A stretch of 64,000 bases of DNA from SKLM01 sp964542755. GTDB lineage: Bacteria > Chloroflexota > Anaerolineae > B4-G1. The notes below the pieces were generated by a model. The model did no database searches and was not told the origin of the DNA. It worked only from the letters and a program-made list of their open reading frames with translations. How positions within the stretch are numbered: position 1 is the stretch's first letter; the number at the start of each line of letters is the position of its first letter. The stretch spans positions 21,483 to 85,482 of the forward strand of contig CAZIWL010000004.1 of assembly GCA_964542755.1 (NCBI GenBank), in the 5' to 3' direction. This document shows, piece by piece, positions 1 through 8,199 of the stretch. Position numbers and translations under genes: made by a program.

Positions 1-518
1 ACCTCCCGCGTACGGGGAAGGTCGAGGATGGCCTTGGCCCCGGAGCAGACCACGACGATGGGCGTTCGAGCCAAAGCGGTCAGGTCCGCTGAGACGTCCT
101 CGGGGTGATTCCGGTGGACGCCGCCAATGCCTCCGGTGGCGAAGACGGTGATGCCGGCCAGGTGGGCTAGGTGCATCGTCGCCGCGACGGTAGTACCGCC
201 GGTGAGGCCCTGCGTCAAGGCGGCGGGGAGGTCGCGCAGGCTGAGCTTCGAGGGCTGTTCAGGAGAATCGCTGGATGTGGCAGCGGCTAGATGTTGGAGG
301 TCGTCGTCCGATAGTCCCACCCGGGGCTGTCCTTCGATGACGGCAATCGTGGCTGGGAAGGCTCCCTCATCCCGCACTGCCGACTCCATGCGGCGCACGA
401 CATGCAGGTTGGAGGGGTGGTCGAAGCCGTGAGTGATGAGAGCCGATTCGAGGGCTACGACGGCCTCTCTCCGCGCAAGGGCGTCGCGGACGGCCGGGAG
501 GAGTGCAAAGGGAACCAC
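1..518 (-). CDS. psuG: Pseudouridine-5'-phosphate glycosidase, 3' part outside the window
   Basis: PsuG splits pseudouridine 5'-phosphate reversibly into uracil and ribose 5-phosphate in the cytosol. Reading the minus strand gives the family's successive blocks: VALESALITHG near residue 25, then GAFPATIAVIEG, VGLSDDDL, RDLPAAL, GGTTVAATM, GITVFATGGIGGVHR and SADLTALARTPIVVVCSGAK. About 172 residues are present and the reading frame runs off the left edge, so the C-terminal half is missing. I chose a GTG start because it places VALES at about the usual distance from the N terminus. The frame is open a little further upstream. It lies 8 nt behind the M20 peptidase gene and is probably co-transcribed with it. 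No psuK kinase is visible; it may lie beyond the edge. Identification rests on family motif recall and is strong. Confidence 0.9.
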   Translation of the reverse strand, partial: MVPFALLPAVRDALARREAVVALESALITHGFDHPSNLHVVRRMESAVRDEGAFPATIAVIEGQPRVGLSDDDLQHLAAATSSDSPEQPSKLSLRDLPAALTQGLTGGTTVAATMHLAHLAGITVFATGGIGGVHRNHPEDVSADLTALARTPIVVVCSGAKAILDLPRTRE

Positions 519-526
519 AGGTGGAA

Positions 527-1714
527 CTAGTCCAGAAGACTCGCCGCCAGCCGGGCATAGACGGAGGCGGCGGCATAGACGTCTTCAACGCGGACGTGCT
601 CGTCAGCGGTGTGAGCGAGCTCCTCCTGGCCCGGGCCGAAGCCAACGGTGGGGATGTTAGCTTGCCCGGCCGTATAAACGCCCTCGGTCGAGAAGCCCCA
701 CCGTGTGACCTGAGGTCGGCGCTTCAGCTGCGCATGAGCGGCCTGGACGGTCACCTGGACGAGTGGGTGGTCTGCAGCAATGACCCAGGCGGGATAGAAC
801 TCGCGGGTCGTGCATTCGTACCCCGTGTGGCTCGTGGTCTGATATCCTGTCACTTCAACGTCAGCATCGACGCCCTCTCTAGCGATGACACGCTGTACCT
901 CGGATACCGCCTTGGTCTCGTTTTCGCCGAGCGTGAGACGACGGTCAATGATGAGCGTGCAGCGGTCAGGAACGGCGTTGCGGCTCCCCGCACAGGACGA
1001 GATCTCGGTGACGGCGAGGGTACCGGGGCCCAGGAAGTCGTCCTGGCCCAGCTGCTCGGCCAACAGCTCCAGCCCAAAGACGAGGCGGGAGGCGATGTAG
1101 ATCGCGTTCTCGCCCAGCTGCGGGCTGGCGGCGTGGGCCGACTTCCCGTGGGCCACGACGCGCATCTCCAGGCGCCCCCGTTGCCCACGGCTGACATTGA
1201 GGTTGGTCGGTTCGCCCAGGACCACCCAGTCGGGCGTGATGTCGCTCTCCTCCACCAGCGTACGGGTTCCCAATCCCTCGCAGGTCTCCTCCTGGACCAC
1301 ACACGCCACGACAACATTCCCCCTCAAGGCCGTGTCCGACTCCGCGAGGAGCTTTGCGCCGTAGACCATCGCCGCCAGACCACTCTTCATATCGCAGGAC
1401 CCAAGGCCGTAGAGCGTCCCGTTCTCGATGTCGGCCCCAAACGGGTCGCGGTTCCACGTAGCCTCGGCACTGACTCGGATCGTATCCATGTGAGCGTTGA
1501 GCATCAGCGTCGGCCCCTCTGCTGGGCCGACCCGACCGACGACGTTGCCGATGGCGTCGACACGGACATCATCAAATGCGAGATCCTTCATCTCACGGAC
1601 GATGCGCTCCGCCACAGCACCCTCCTCGCACGAAGGGCTGGGTGTACGGATCAGGTCCCTGACGAAGGTCAACAGAGCAGCTCGTTGGCGGGAGGAGAGT
1701 TGGAATGGTCTCAT
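527..1714 (-). CDS. M20 family metallohydrolase, YgeY-like
   Basis: This is a 395-residue cytosolic M20/ArgE-DapE peptidase or deacylase. Metal-ligand blocks are visible: NAHMDT (residues 74-79, His75 and Asp77), GSCDMKSG (Asp108) and QEET (141-144, catalytic and bridging glutamates), with the lid domain block HGKSAHAASP around residue 190. The C-terminal block STEGVY-TAG-NIPTVGFGPG resembles the YgeY subgroup, which is often annotated as selenium-metabolism hydrolase although the true substrate is not established. It is the first gene of a likely two-gene unit with psuG. A promoter lies about 45 bases upstream. The substrate cannot be read from the sequence; an amino-acid or dipeptide derivative is the family norm. 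Confidence 0.88.
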   Translation of the reverse strand: MRPFQLSSRQRAALLTFVRDLIRTPSPSCEEGAVAERIVREMKDLAFDDVRVDAIGNVVGRVGPAEGPTLMLNAHMDTIRVSAEATWNRDPFGADIENGTLYGLGSCDMKSGLAAMVYGAKLLAESDTALRGNVVVACVVQEETCEGLGTRTLVEESDITPDWVVLGEPTNLNVSRGQRGRLEMRVVAHGKSAHAASPQLGENAIYIASRLVFGLELLAEQLGQDDFLGPGTLAVTEISSCAGSRNAVPDRCTLIIDRRLTLGENETKAVSEVQRVIAREGVDADVEVTGYQTTSHTGYECTTREFYPAWVIAADHPLVQVTVQAAHAQLKRRPQVTRWGFSTEGVYTAGQANIPTVGFGPGQEELAHTADEHVRVEDVYAAASVYARLAASLLD

Positions 1715-1757
1715 AGCTCAATCTCTAGGCTGGATCTTGGGTTTGGTGTGTAGCCAG

Positions 1758-1786
1758 ATGATACTACGAGTTGGGGCGAGAGACAA
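1758..1786 (-). promoter_or_regulatory. Sigma-70-type promoter for the M20 hydrolase-psuG pair
   Basis: On the minus strand TTGTCT (1786-1781) is followed after 17 nt by TATCAT (1763-1758). The expected start near 1751 leaves a leader of about 37 nt before the ATG at 1714. Confidence 0.55.
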
Positions 1787-1868
1787 GCGACGGCGGACAC
1801 ACAACGTGTCCACGCCCCCTCGTCATTGAGCGTCGGCCGAGGCGCCGTCGGAGTTTCGGCATACTAGC

Positions 1869-1896
1869 TTGACACAGGCTGCTGCTGTGCTATCAT
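1869..1896 (+). promoter_or_regulatory. Sigma-70-type promoter for RNase J
   Basis: TTGACA (1869-1874) and TATCAT (1891-1896) are separated by 16 nt. The expected transcription start near 1903 leaves a leader of about 165 nt ahead of the RNase J gene, long enough to hold a regulatory RNA. Confidence 0.65.
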
Positions 1897-1902
1897 AGTT
1901 GT

Positions 1903-2042
1903 CGTTGGTTGCGGAATGCAAACTGTAGCGATTGATTTCAAATGCACCACCGGCCCCCGGTGTGGACGTCGTATGAAGTGCGCTATGGTCGCGCTTCATG
2001 GTCGAGGCTGCACTCGGGAGGTCGGACGGTGCTTTTTTCGTA
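1903..2042 (+). promoter_or_regulatory. Structured leader of RNase J, possibly an attenuator or a separate small RNA
   Basis: Two hairpins stand out. The first pairs CACCGG (1948-1953) with CCGGTG (1957-1962). The second pairs ATGAAG-(T)-GCGC (1973-1983) with GCGCTTCAT (1991-1999). A weak GCAC/GTGC pairing follows and runs into a six-T stretch near 2034-2040, which looks terminator-like. The segment could therefore be an attenuated leader that senses RNase J level, or a short RNA of about 140 nt ending just before the gene. I recognise no known riboswitch class here. Confidence 0.4.
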
Positions 2043-2070
2043 GATATGGATAGAACAGAGGAGTATGAGG

Positions 2071-3723
2071 ATGAATGACCACTTGAGAATCGTGCCCCTG
2101 GGAGGACTTGGGGAAGTTGGAAAGAACATGATGAGCATCGAGTACGGTGGGGAGATCCTGATCATCGACGTGGGAATGATGTTCCCCATGACGGGGATGC
2201 TGGGCATTGACTATATCCTGCCCGACTGGAGTTACCTGCGCGATAAGAAAGATCAGGTCCGGGCCGCGATCATCACCCACGGGCATATGGACCACATTGG
2301 GGCACTGTCTCACTTCCTGGAGGAGTTCAATGTGCCGATCTACGCCACACGCCTGACGCGTGGGCTGATTGAGGTCCAGCTCCAGCAGCGGGACATGCTG
2401 AAGCACGCGACGGTTCATACGATGTCGCCGCGTGACGAGCTTGAGATTGGTCCCTTCACTGTCGAGCCTTACCACGTCTGTCACTCGATTCCAGATACGG
2501 TAGGTCTGGGTATCACCACCCCTGAGGGATTGATCGTGCACAGCGGGGACTTCAAGTTTGACCATACGCCGGTGGACGGCTGGCCGACGGACTACGCCAA
2601 GTTGGCGGACTTCACCGGGCGCGGCGTGTTGGTGCTCCTATCGGACAGCACCAACGCGGATACACCAGGGCGGACTTCGTCCGAGGCTGCCCTTTACGAC
2701 GCCTTCCATCAGATCATGCGCGAGGCACCGGGTCGACTTATTGTGGCCACCTTCGCCTCGCTGATCTCACGAGTCCAGCAGATTGTTGACGTCGCCGCGC
2801 AGCATAACCGAAAGATCGCCGTGGCCGGCAGGAGCATGGTGAACAACACCGCCATGGCCCGCGAGCTCGGCTACCTGGACATCCCGGACGATATGATCGT
2901 GCGCCTTCATGAGGTGGATAACGTGCCGCCTGATGAGCTGGTGATCATGGCCACGGGGGCACAGGGGGAGCCTATGGCGGTGCTGAACCGCCTGGCGACC
3001 GGTCGCCACCACACCTTGAGGATTCAGCCGGACGACACGGTCGTGCTATCGTCGCACACGATCCCTGGCAACGAGGAGATGATCCACGAAGTGATCAACC
3101 GCCTGTTCCAGAGGGGCGCCGACGTCTACTACGACCCGGTCGCGGACGTTCACGTCTCGGGCCACGCCAGCCAGGAGGAACAGAAGACGCTGATCAATCT
3201 GCTCCAGCCCCGATACTTCGTGCCGATCCACGGTGAATTACGCCACATGAAGCAGCACGCGAAGCTTGCAAGGGAGGTCGGCATTCCCGAGGAGAATATC
3301 GCCGCGGTCGAGAATGGTTTCACGCTCAGCTTCAAGAACGGCCAGATGACCATTGGGGAGCGCGTGCCCGGCGGGTACGTCTACGTGGACGGCACGCTGG
3401 TGGGCGAGATTGGACCTCGCGTGATGCGTCAGCGCGGCGAGCTTGGAGAGGCCGGGTTTGTGACAGCGGTGATTCCCTTCAATCCGCGGACGGGGCGCCC
3501 CAGCGGACACCCACGCATCATCACCCGAGGCTTTGTGTTCAAGCCGGAGGCCGAGGATTTGCTGACGAGGGCGCAGGACGTGGTCCGGTCAGCGGCGATG
3601 GTGAGCCCGGGGACCAAGCCGGCAGATGTAGAGCAGAACATCGAGCGAGCCCTCTCGAATTTCCTCCACCGGGAGACGAGGCGCGATCCGGTGGTGACGG
3701 CCGCTGTGGTGGAGATGACGTAA
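2071..3723 (+). CDS. rnj: Ribonuclease J
   Basis: RNase J is a zinc-dependent metallo-beta-lactamase/beta-CASP nuclease with 5'-exonuclease and endonuclease activity, used in mRNA turnover and RNA maturation. The N terminus reads LRIVPLGGLGEVGKN, the metal motif THGHMDHIGAL lies near residue 70, and the beta-CASP part carries the SGHASQEEQK block near residue 367. Length (550) is normal. An ATG at 2065 is also in frame, but GAGGAG (2058-2063) is only 1 nt away from it. The same Shine-Dalgarno is 7 nt from the ATG at 2071, which I prefer. larE follows after 21 nt on the same strand. Confidence 0.95.
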   Translation: MNDHLRIVPLGGLGEVGKNMMSIEYGGEILIIDVGMMFPMTGMLGIDYILPDWSYLRDKKDQVRAAIITHGHMDHIGALSHFLEEFNVPIYATRLTRGLIEVQLQQRDMLKHATVHTMSPRDELEIGPFTVEPYHVCHSIPDTVGLGITTPEGLIVHSGDFKFDHTPVDGWPTDYAKLADFTGRGVLVLLSDSTNADTPGRTSSEAALYDAFHQIMREAPGRLIVATFASLISRVQQIVDVAAQHNRKIAVAGRSMVNNTAMARELGYLDIPDDMIVRLHEVDNVPPDELVIMATGAQGEPMAVLNRLATGRHHTLRIQPDDTVVLSSHTIPGNEEMIHEVINRLFQRGADVYYDPVADVHVSGHASQEEQKTLINLLQPRYFVPIHGELRHMKQHAKLAREVGIPEENIAAVENGFTLSFKNGQMTIGERVPGGYVYVDGTLVGEIGPRVMRQRGELGEAGFVTAVIPFNPRTGRPSGHPRIITRGFVFKPEAEDLLTRAQDVVRSAAMVSPGTKPADVEQNIERALSNFLHRETRRDPVVTAAVVEMT

Positions 3724-3744
3724 CGTTCATCCTGGGCTAAGTCC

Positions 3745-4575
3745 GTGTTGACAGAAGGGCAAAGTGAGAAGGCTGACCGCCTGCGTCAGTTGATCCAGCG
3801 GTTCGAACGGGTTGCCGTCGCCTTCTCGGGCGGGGTCGACAGCACGCTGCTGCTGGCGGCGTGCCTGGAAGTGTTGGGCTCGGAGAACGTCCTGGCGCTG
3901 TCGGTGACGTCCACGCTGGTGCCGGTGGCGGAAAGCGAGCGAGCTGTCGAGCTTGCTGCACGGCTCGGTACGGAGCACCGCGTGGTGCCCTTTCGGGCTT
4001 TGGAGCTGCCAGGGGTGGTCGCTAACCAGCCGGACCGCTGCTATCACTGCAAGAAGGCCCTCCTATCGAAGCTGCTCACGATCGCAGAGGGCGAGGGGTA
4101 CAGTGTTCTCCTGCGGGGCGCGAACGCCGACGATAAGGGTGACTTCCGGCCCGGGATGCGGGCCGGGGTCGAGCTTGGCGTTCGTGCGCCGCTTCTGGAG
4201 GCTGGTCTGACGAAGGTTGACGTCCGAGCTCTATCAAGGGCGATGGATCTACCGACCTGGGATCTTCCCTCGATGGCGTGTCTTGCCTCGCGCATGCCCT
4301 ATGGGGTGCCGCTCACCGCGCAGGCGCTTAGGCGCGTCGAAGCTGCCGAGTCGGTGCTGCGGGATCGCTTCGTCTTGGGACAGCTCCGGGTCCGTGATCA
4401 CTTTCCGATAGCGAGAATCGAGATTCCCGGCAAAGACATCGACCGGGTGAGCCGGAGCCCCGTCCGGGAAAACGTGGTCCAGGCGCTTCAGGCGCTGGGC
4501 TACCGCTACGTGACCCTCGATCTGGAGGGATTCCGGAGCGGCAGCTTGAACGAGGTGTTGAACCAGAAGGCCTGA
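3745..4575 (+). CDS. larE: ATP-dependent sacrificial sulfur transferase LarE
   Basis: LarE activates pyridinium biscarboxylic acid mononucleotide by adenylation and gives it sulfur from its own cysteine, making the nickel-pincer nucleotide of lactate racemase and relatives. The PP-loop SGGVDS is at residues 28-33, RCYHCK at 98-103 and the catalytic block MACLASRMPYG around 177-187, where Cys179 corresponds to the sacrificial cysteine. Length (276) is typical. The start is GTG. No larB, larC or intact larA is nearby, so it is an orphan here. A degenerate larA-like fragment lies about 5.3 kb downstream on the other strand. It may also serve a different LarA-family enzyme encoded elsewhere. Confidence 0.9.
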   Translation: MLTEGQSEKADRLRQLIQRFERVAVAFSGGVDSTLLLAACLEVLGSENVLALSVTSTLVPVAESERAVELAARLGTEHRVVPFRALELPGVVANQPDRCYHCKKALLSKLLTIAEGEGYSVLLRGANADDKGDFRPGMRAGVELGVRAPLLEAGLTKVDVRALSRAMDLPTWDLPSMACLASRMPYGVPLTAQALRRVEAAESVLRDRFVLGQLRVRDHFPIARIEIPGKDIDRVSRSPVRENVVQALQALGYRYVTLDLEGFRSGSLNEVLNQKA

Positions 4576-4578
4576 TAG

Positions 4579-4607
4579 GCGCTCGGCCGGGCTGCCCCGT
4601 CGGGCGC
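4579..4607 (+). terminator. Hairpin directly after larE
   Basis: GCGCTCGGCCGGG (4579-4591) pairs with CCCCGTCGGGCGC (4595-4607) with two G-U pairs and one mismatch. It starts 4 nt after the stop codon. There is no T tract, so termination is only probable. Confidence 0.4.
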
Positions 4608-5038
4608 ATGGGATGCGCTTGCTGCGGATCGCACGGTGAACTCATGTAGGTCCGGCGTCCGGGGCTCCGTATTTGCTTGGAGGCACGGGGTCCGCTTGGA
4701 CTGTGTGCAGTCCACAATGGATGGTCGCCGCAGGCATGGGGAGCCACCAAGGCGTTGACCATCCTCATAGGGTTCTATCCGTCTCTTCCCCAGTTATCTT
4801 CTGGTCCGCCTGTTCTACCCACGCCTTGGCACCCTGCCCAAACGGCCGCGCTATCGATTGGGATCGGAGAGTCGCGCCGAGGAGCCGATAGGACGTCCAC
4901 CTGCCGGGTGACAGTGAACACGCCCCGTGCCTTGCTGGACGCCTGGCTTTTCTCTCCGTACCCGCCGCGACTGCAGACAGTTGGATGTCAAGGGCCGGCG
5001 CGTCTCTCTTCGGCTTATCTCCAGACACCGTCGAAGGA
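4608..5038. other. Convergent intergenic stretch, no gene recognised
   Basis: About 430 bases separate the convergent larE and Crp-family genes. Open frames exist but the peptides match nothing I know and partly mirror the regulator gene. The only clear element is a compact hairpin, TGGACTG (4697-4703) / CAGTCCA (4708-4714) with a 4-nt loop. Confidence 0.5.
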
Positions 5039-5728
5039 TCAGTCAAGCATGGCCTTAGCTCGTAGGCCTTCACGATCCAGGAGACGAATCTCGTCCCGAT
5101 CTACTTCGATGAGTCCCTCGCGGGCAAGCTTATGGAGCGCCCGGTTCAGGACGTCGACCACGGTGCCAAGTCGTGCGGCGATCTCCGCCTGGGTGGCCCA
5201 CGGACGGCGCCGCAGGGTCTTACCCTCGGCCTGATCTAAGAGGCGTCGCGCCAGTCGAGCCTCCACGGTCCTCAGAGAGAGATCCTCCACTATTGAGACG
5301 AGGTGGAGGACCCGTTGAGCGAGGCTTTCCATGACCCGACGCGCCAGCATAGGATAGTCGTCCAGGAGGTGACGGATGGTGCGGCGGTCGATCAGCCAGA
5401 GCGTGGAGGACTCCAGGGCGATAGCGGTGGCCGGGTTCCGATCACCGGCGAAGACGCCCACTTCGTTGATCACCTCTCCCGGTCCAATGAAGCGGAGCAC
5501 CTGCTCGCGGCCGTCGGTTGAGGTCCGAACGGCCTTGAGCCAGCCGTCCTGGACGAGGTAGAGGCCGGGACTTGGCTCGCCCTCGAAGAAGACGATGTCG
5601 TCCGCCTGATAGGCGCGGCGCACAGCGGCATTTGCCACCACGTCCAGGAGGTCGGAAGGCAGGTCAGTGAAGTATGAAACGGATGAGAATACCTGGTCGG
5701 GTGTGGACTGGTTCGTCGTTTCGGGCAT
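5039..5728 (-). CDS. Crp/Fnr family transcriptional regulator
   Basis: A 229-residue cytosolic regulator. The cyclic-nucleotide-binding-type beta-roll spans about residues 20-130, with the glycine-rich core FFEGEPSPGLYLV and FIGPGEVINEVG. The dimer helix is around 130-155, and a C-terminal winged helix lies around 160-210 (WATQAEIAARLGTVVDVLNRAL). The region lacks the N-terminal cysteine cluster of FNR, so an iron-sulfur oxygen sensor is unlikely. The ligand is unknown. The start has AGGAG 5 nt upstream. It stands alone between convergent larE and the upstream XPB-N-like gene on the same strand. Confidence 0.9.
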   Translation of the reverse strand: MPETTNQSTPDQVFSSVSYFTDLPSDLLDVVANAAVRRAYQADDIVFFEGEPSPGLYLVQDGWLKAVRTSTDGREQVLRFIGPGEVINEVGVFAGDRNPATAIALESSTLWLIDRRTIRHLLDDYPMLARRVMESLAQRVLHLVSIVEDLSLRTVEARLARRLLDQAEGKTLRRRPWATQAEIAARLGTVVDVLNRALHKLAREGLIEVDRDEIRLLDREGLRAKAMLD

Positions 5729-5912
5729 CGGCTCTCCTATGAGTTAGCGAGCACGGCAGACGACATGGAGCCGGTCTGGCGCCGTGATCCGCTAGCCGAG
5801 TTACGCTTGTGCCTGCGGGAAGTCTGGCCCCAGGGGTCTGGGGAGCCGACGGAGCCTCGGGTTTGGGGCAAGGGGGGCTGCTCCTTGGAGGTCCAGGCAC
5901 CCGACGGCGGTA

Positions 5913-7601
5913 TCACTCGGCTGCGTCCTGCGCATCGGCGAGCAGTCCCAGCTGCTCCAAAGCCTCGATCATCTCTGGCCAATCGCCGCGGCGGACGACC
6001 ACCGCTGTGGGACTGATGCGCTCCTCTACCAGATGCGCCACGCGCCCCGACGCTAGGGCCCGCTCCATGATGGCTTCGTTGGTCGTTCTAAGGAGCACGG
6101 CCTGGTGCAAGCTCGCCTCCGTACCGCGTTCGTCCCACTGGGTCAGGGCTTCCCTCATATGGCGGGGCACGGGTCCCTGAAGGTGGTCCTCCAGGAATGT
6201 CAGCACGCGGGGGATGGTGATACGCTGTTCTTTGGCCCGCTGGAGAGATGCTGGGGTGAGCCGGTAGCGGTACCGTTCACCACTGTCGAGCCATTCGGCC
6301 ACGCGGCCGACCTGGAAGCGCTCATACCTGCGTCCGATGGGCACCAGTAGCTGGAAGCCCGAGCGCAGGCGGATGGTCGGCGGCTCGGTAGGGACGGGCT
6401 GCTCCCTGAGACCTAGGATAGCCGCTCCTGCATCGCTTAGGCGGAAGGCGCGGGGGGACTGACCGGGCTTTTCTGTACCAAGGTCGATGAGGCCCAGCCA
6501 GAACAAGGGCCCGGTGAGCAGGTACCGAATCAGTCGACCCTCGACTGCGTCCCAGCTCTCGAATCCTGACAAGTATGCGCCCGTGACGTCGTCCTTGATG
6601 TACCATGTCTCATAGTCCCCCGTCGGACGCTGGAAGTCTGGATCGACCCGCTTGATCTCTCCGACAAAGCGCTCGATCTCGAGCCAGGACGTGGGCGTGC
6701 AGGTGGCGAGATGCGCTAGGATTGCCTCGCGGGCGAGAAGTGGGTCGTTCCGCCACGCTCCCGTATCCTCAGGCTGCAAGGTAGGGACGTGAAAGAGATC
6801 GTTCCACGTCGGATCGTCCCGCCAACTCACGTACATGAGCCGTCGCTGTTCGTTGGGCTGACTGGTGAGCCACTCAGTGACTGCGTCGGGTACCAGGCTG
6901 GCCCTTCTGGCATTTTGATCGGTGACCCAGCCGATCCGACTGGCGAGGTGGCGGAGGAAGTGGAATCGATCTCGAGTCTGGTGCAACAAACGCGGCAACA
7001 GCTGCTTGTTGTGCCGGGCGGACCACGTTCCTTCAGACGAGTAAGCTGGTTGATGGTTGTGGACGTACGACAGGAATGTACAGGCATCTTCGAGGAGCTC
7101 GGCCCCCGCCGAATTGACGATGGGAGGAGGCGAAGCGGGGTCTAGCGAGAGGGCCGCCGTATCCTCCGCCGGCGCCGGGAGAAGGTCTAGGATCTCCGCA
7201 GGAATGGCGACGGCCTCGTAGGCCCCATCAGACCCCTCGGCGAAGGTCTTGAAGAGGAAGCCGCTGTACCAAAGGGCCTCGGCAGGGGAGACAGGGTTCT
7301 CCCAGGGGTGCTCCCTATCCATGCGGCCCGGTCCCATCACGCGGATGTCTCCCCATTGACGGGCGAAGACGCGCTGCGGCAGCGTGCCTCCGCCGGCGGC
7401 GACAGTGCGCAGGGCTTCGCGCTGGTCGTTGGTCAGCTTTGCTCGGGCTGCGGCGACGGCCTCGGGAGAGGGCATCGCCTCTGCCAATTGTAACGCCATC
7501 TCACGGCGGCGGTGGCTCGTCAGAGGAATCTCCCAGAACTTGGCAATGACGTCCAGACGCAGCCGCTCTGTGTCCAGCAGGCTCTGTTGGAGTACAGGCA
7601 T
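5913..7601 (-). CDS. XPB/Ssl2 N-terminal-like (Helicase_C_3-type) protein without helicase motor
   Basis: A 562-residue protein of a type common in Chloroflexota and Deinococcota genomes and usually left hypothetical. The N-terminal part is helical. The region around residues 400-540 (FQLLVPIGRRYERFQVGRVAEWLDSG, YRLTPASLQRAKEQ, ILTFLEDH, VVVRRGDWPEMIEALEQLGLL) resembles the XPB N-terminal or helicase-associated domain. No Walker A or B motif is visible, so it should not unwind DNA by itself. It may be a partner of an XPB-like helicase. The assignment comes from general resemblance and is moderate. Its ATG lies only 9 nt after a TATAAT box, so the mRNA may be leaderless. Confidence 0.65.
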   Translation of the reverse strand: MPVLQQSLLDTERLRLDVIAKFWEIPLTSHRRREMALQLAEAMPSPEAVAAARAKLTNDQREALRTVAAGGGTLPQRVFARQWGDIRVMGPGRMDREHPWENPVSPAEALWYSGFLFKTFAEGSDGAYEAVAIPAEILDLLPAPAEDTAALSLDPASPPPIVNSAGAELLEDACTFLSYVHNHQPAYSSEGTWSARHNKQLLPRLLHQTRDRFHFLRHLASRIGWVTDQNARRASLVPDAVTEWLTSQPNEQRRLMYVSWRDDPTWNDLFHVPTLQPEDTGAWRNDPLLAREAILAHLATCTPTSWLEIERFVGEIKRVDPDFQRPTGDYETWYIKDDVTGAYLSGFESWDAVEGRLIRYLLTGPLFWLGLIDLGTEKPGQSPRAFRLSDAGAAILGLREQPVPTEPPTIRLRSGFQLLVPIGRRYERFQVGRVAEWLDSGERYRYRLTPASLQRAKEQRITIPRVLTFLEDHLQGPVPRHMREALTQWDERGTEASLHQAVLLRTTNEAIMERALASGRVAHLVEERISPTAVVVRRGDWPEMIEALEQLGLLADAQDAAE

Positions 7602-7610
7602 GGTTCAGAC

Positions 7611-7616
7611 ATTATA
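7611..7616 (-). promoter_or_regulatory. -10 box for a probably leaderless transcript
   Basis: TATAAT on the minus strand (7616-7611) is followed by 9 nt and then the ATG at 7601. A start of transcription 6-7 nt behind the box would leave only about 3 nt before the start codon. The -35 region (CTGTTC near 7640) is weak. Confidence 0.5.
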
Positions 7617-7656
7617 TACGGAGGGCGAGAGAAGGAACAGACGGTTCTCGTTATGG

Positions 7657-7684
7657 TTGCCGTTTGATGTGCGAGGGCTATAAT
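7657..7684 (+). promoter_or_regulatory. Promoter for the DUF1232 gene
   Basis: TTGCCG (7657-7662), a 16-nt spacer and TATAAT (7679-7684). The expected start near 7691 lies inside a short tandem repeat. Confidence 0.6.
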
Positions 7685-7685
7685 C

Positions 7686-7714
7686 TGGTGGGCATGGTCC
7701 TGGTGGGCATGGTC
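7686..7714 (+). repeat. Two-copy 15-bp tandem repeat in the DUF1232 leader
   Basis: TGGTGGGCATGGTC occurs at 7686-7699 and again at 7701-7714, separated by one base. It immediately follows the -10 box and could affect initiation by slippage. This may also be chance. Confidence 0.6.
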
Positions 7715-7743
7715 GCTGTTTGTTGAAGGTGAGGTGTGGTGCG

Positions 7744-8172
7744 ATGAATGAGGATCGACGGTCGATGGAAACGCAGCGAGAGGAAGAGGCGACGGTTCTG
7801 ACCTGGCTCCGGGAAGGACTGCGGGATTTTCGACTGGCCTGGCGTCTGTTCGTGGACAACCGGGTCCCCTTGTGGACCAAGATCGTCCCGCCGGCGGCCC
7901 TGGCCTACGTCTTGTCTCCGATCGACATCCTGCCGGATTTTCCCCCGATGGGGCTCAATCAGGTCGATGACCTGGCAGTGGTCATCCTGGGCGTGAAGCT
8001 ATTCATCGAATTGGCGCCTCCAGAGGTGGTCCGCGAACACCTGGAGAAGCTGGGTGCACGGATTGAGGAATGGCGTGTGGTGGACGAGGACGAAGGTCCC
8101 GTGGTGGAGGGTCACTACGAGATTCGAGCGCCCAAACGTGATGACGGGAAGGGCACGCGGGCTGTGGACTAG
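7744..8172 (+). CDS. DUF1232 (YkvA-like) membrane-associated protein
   Basis: A 142-residue protein with the DUF1232 hallmark LAYVLSPIDILPDFPPMG-LNQVDDL in the middle. The acidic S-P-I-D-x-x-P-D core lies in a short hydrophobic segment, and a second hydrophobic stretch follows (LAVVILGVKLFIELAP). The function of the family is unknown. I chose the ATG at 7744 because GAGGTG (7731-7736) is 7 nt upstream. A TTG further upstream at 7720 is less likely. Its stop is 2 nt from a hairpin shared with the convergent PhoD-like gene. Confidence 0.85.
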   Translation: MNEDRRSMETQREEEATVLTWLREGLRDFRLAWRLFVDNRVPLWTKIVPPAALAYVLSPIDILPDFPPMGLNQVDDLAVVILGVKLFIELAPPEVVREHLEKLGARIEEWRVVDEDEGPVVEGHYEIRAPKRDDGKGTRAVD

Positions 8173-8173
8173 A

Positions 8174-8198
8174 TTGAGCGGCCGCGCTGGCTGCTCAA
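8174..8198. terminator. Bidirectional hairpin between convergent genes
   Basis: TTGAGC-G-GCC (8174-8183) pairs with GGC-T-GCTCAA (8189-8198), ten pairs including one wobble. It fills the whole space between the two stop codons. No strong T tract is present on either side. Confidence 0.55.
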
Positions 8199-8199
8199 C

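Noticed and set aside
503..1753. Long plus-strand open frame opposite the M20 hydrolase
   Set aside because: It mirrors the codon pattern of the real minus-strand gene, has no recognisable motif, and the other strand shows clear M20 metal-site motifs.
4677..5234. Plus-strand open frame in the larE-Crp gap
   Set aside because: Its second half is antisense to the Crp-type gene and the first half has no known motif or ribosome binding site.
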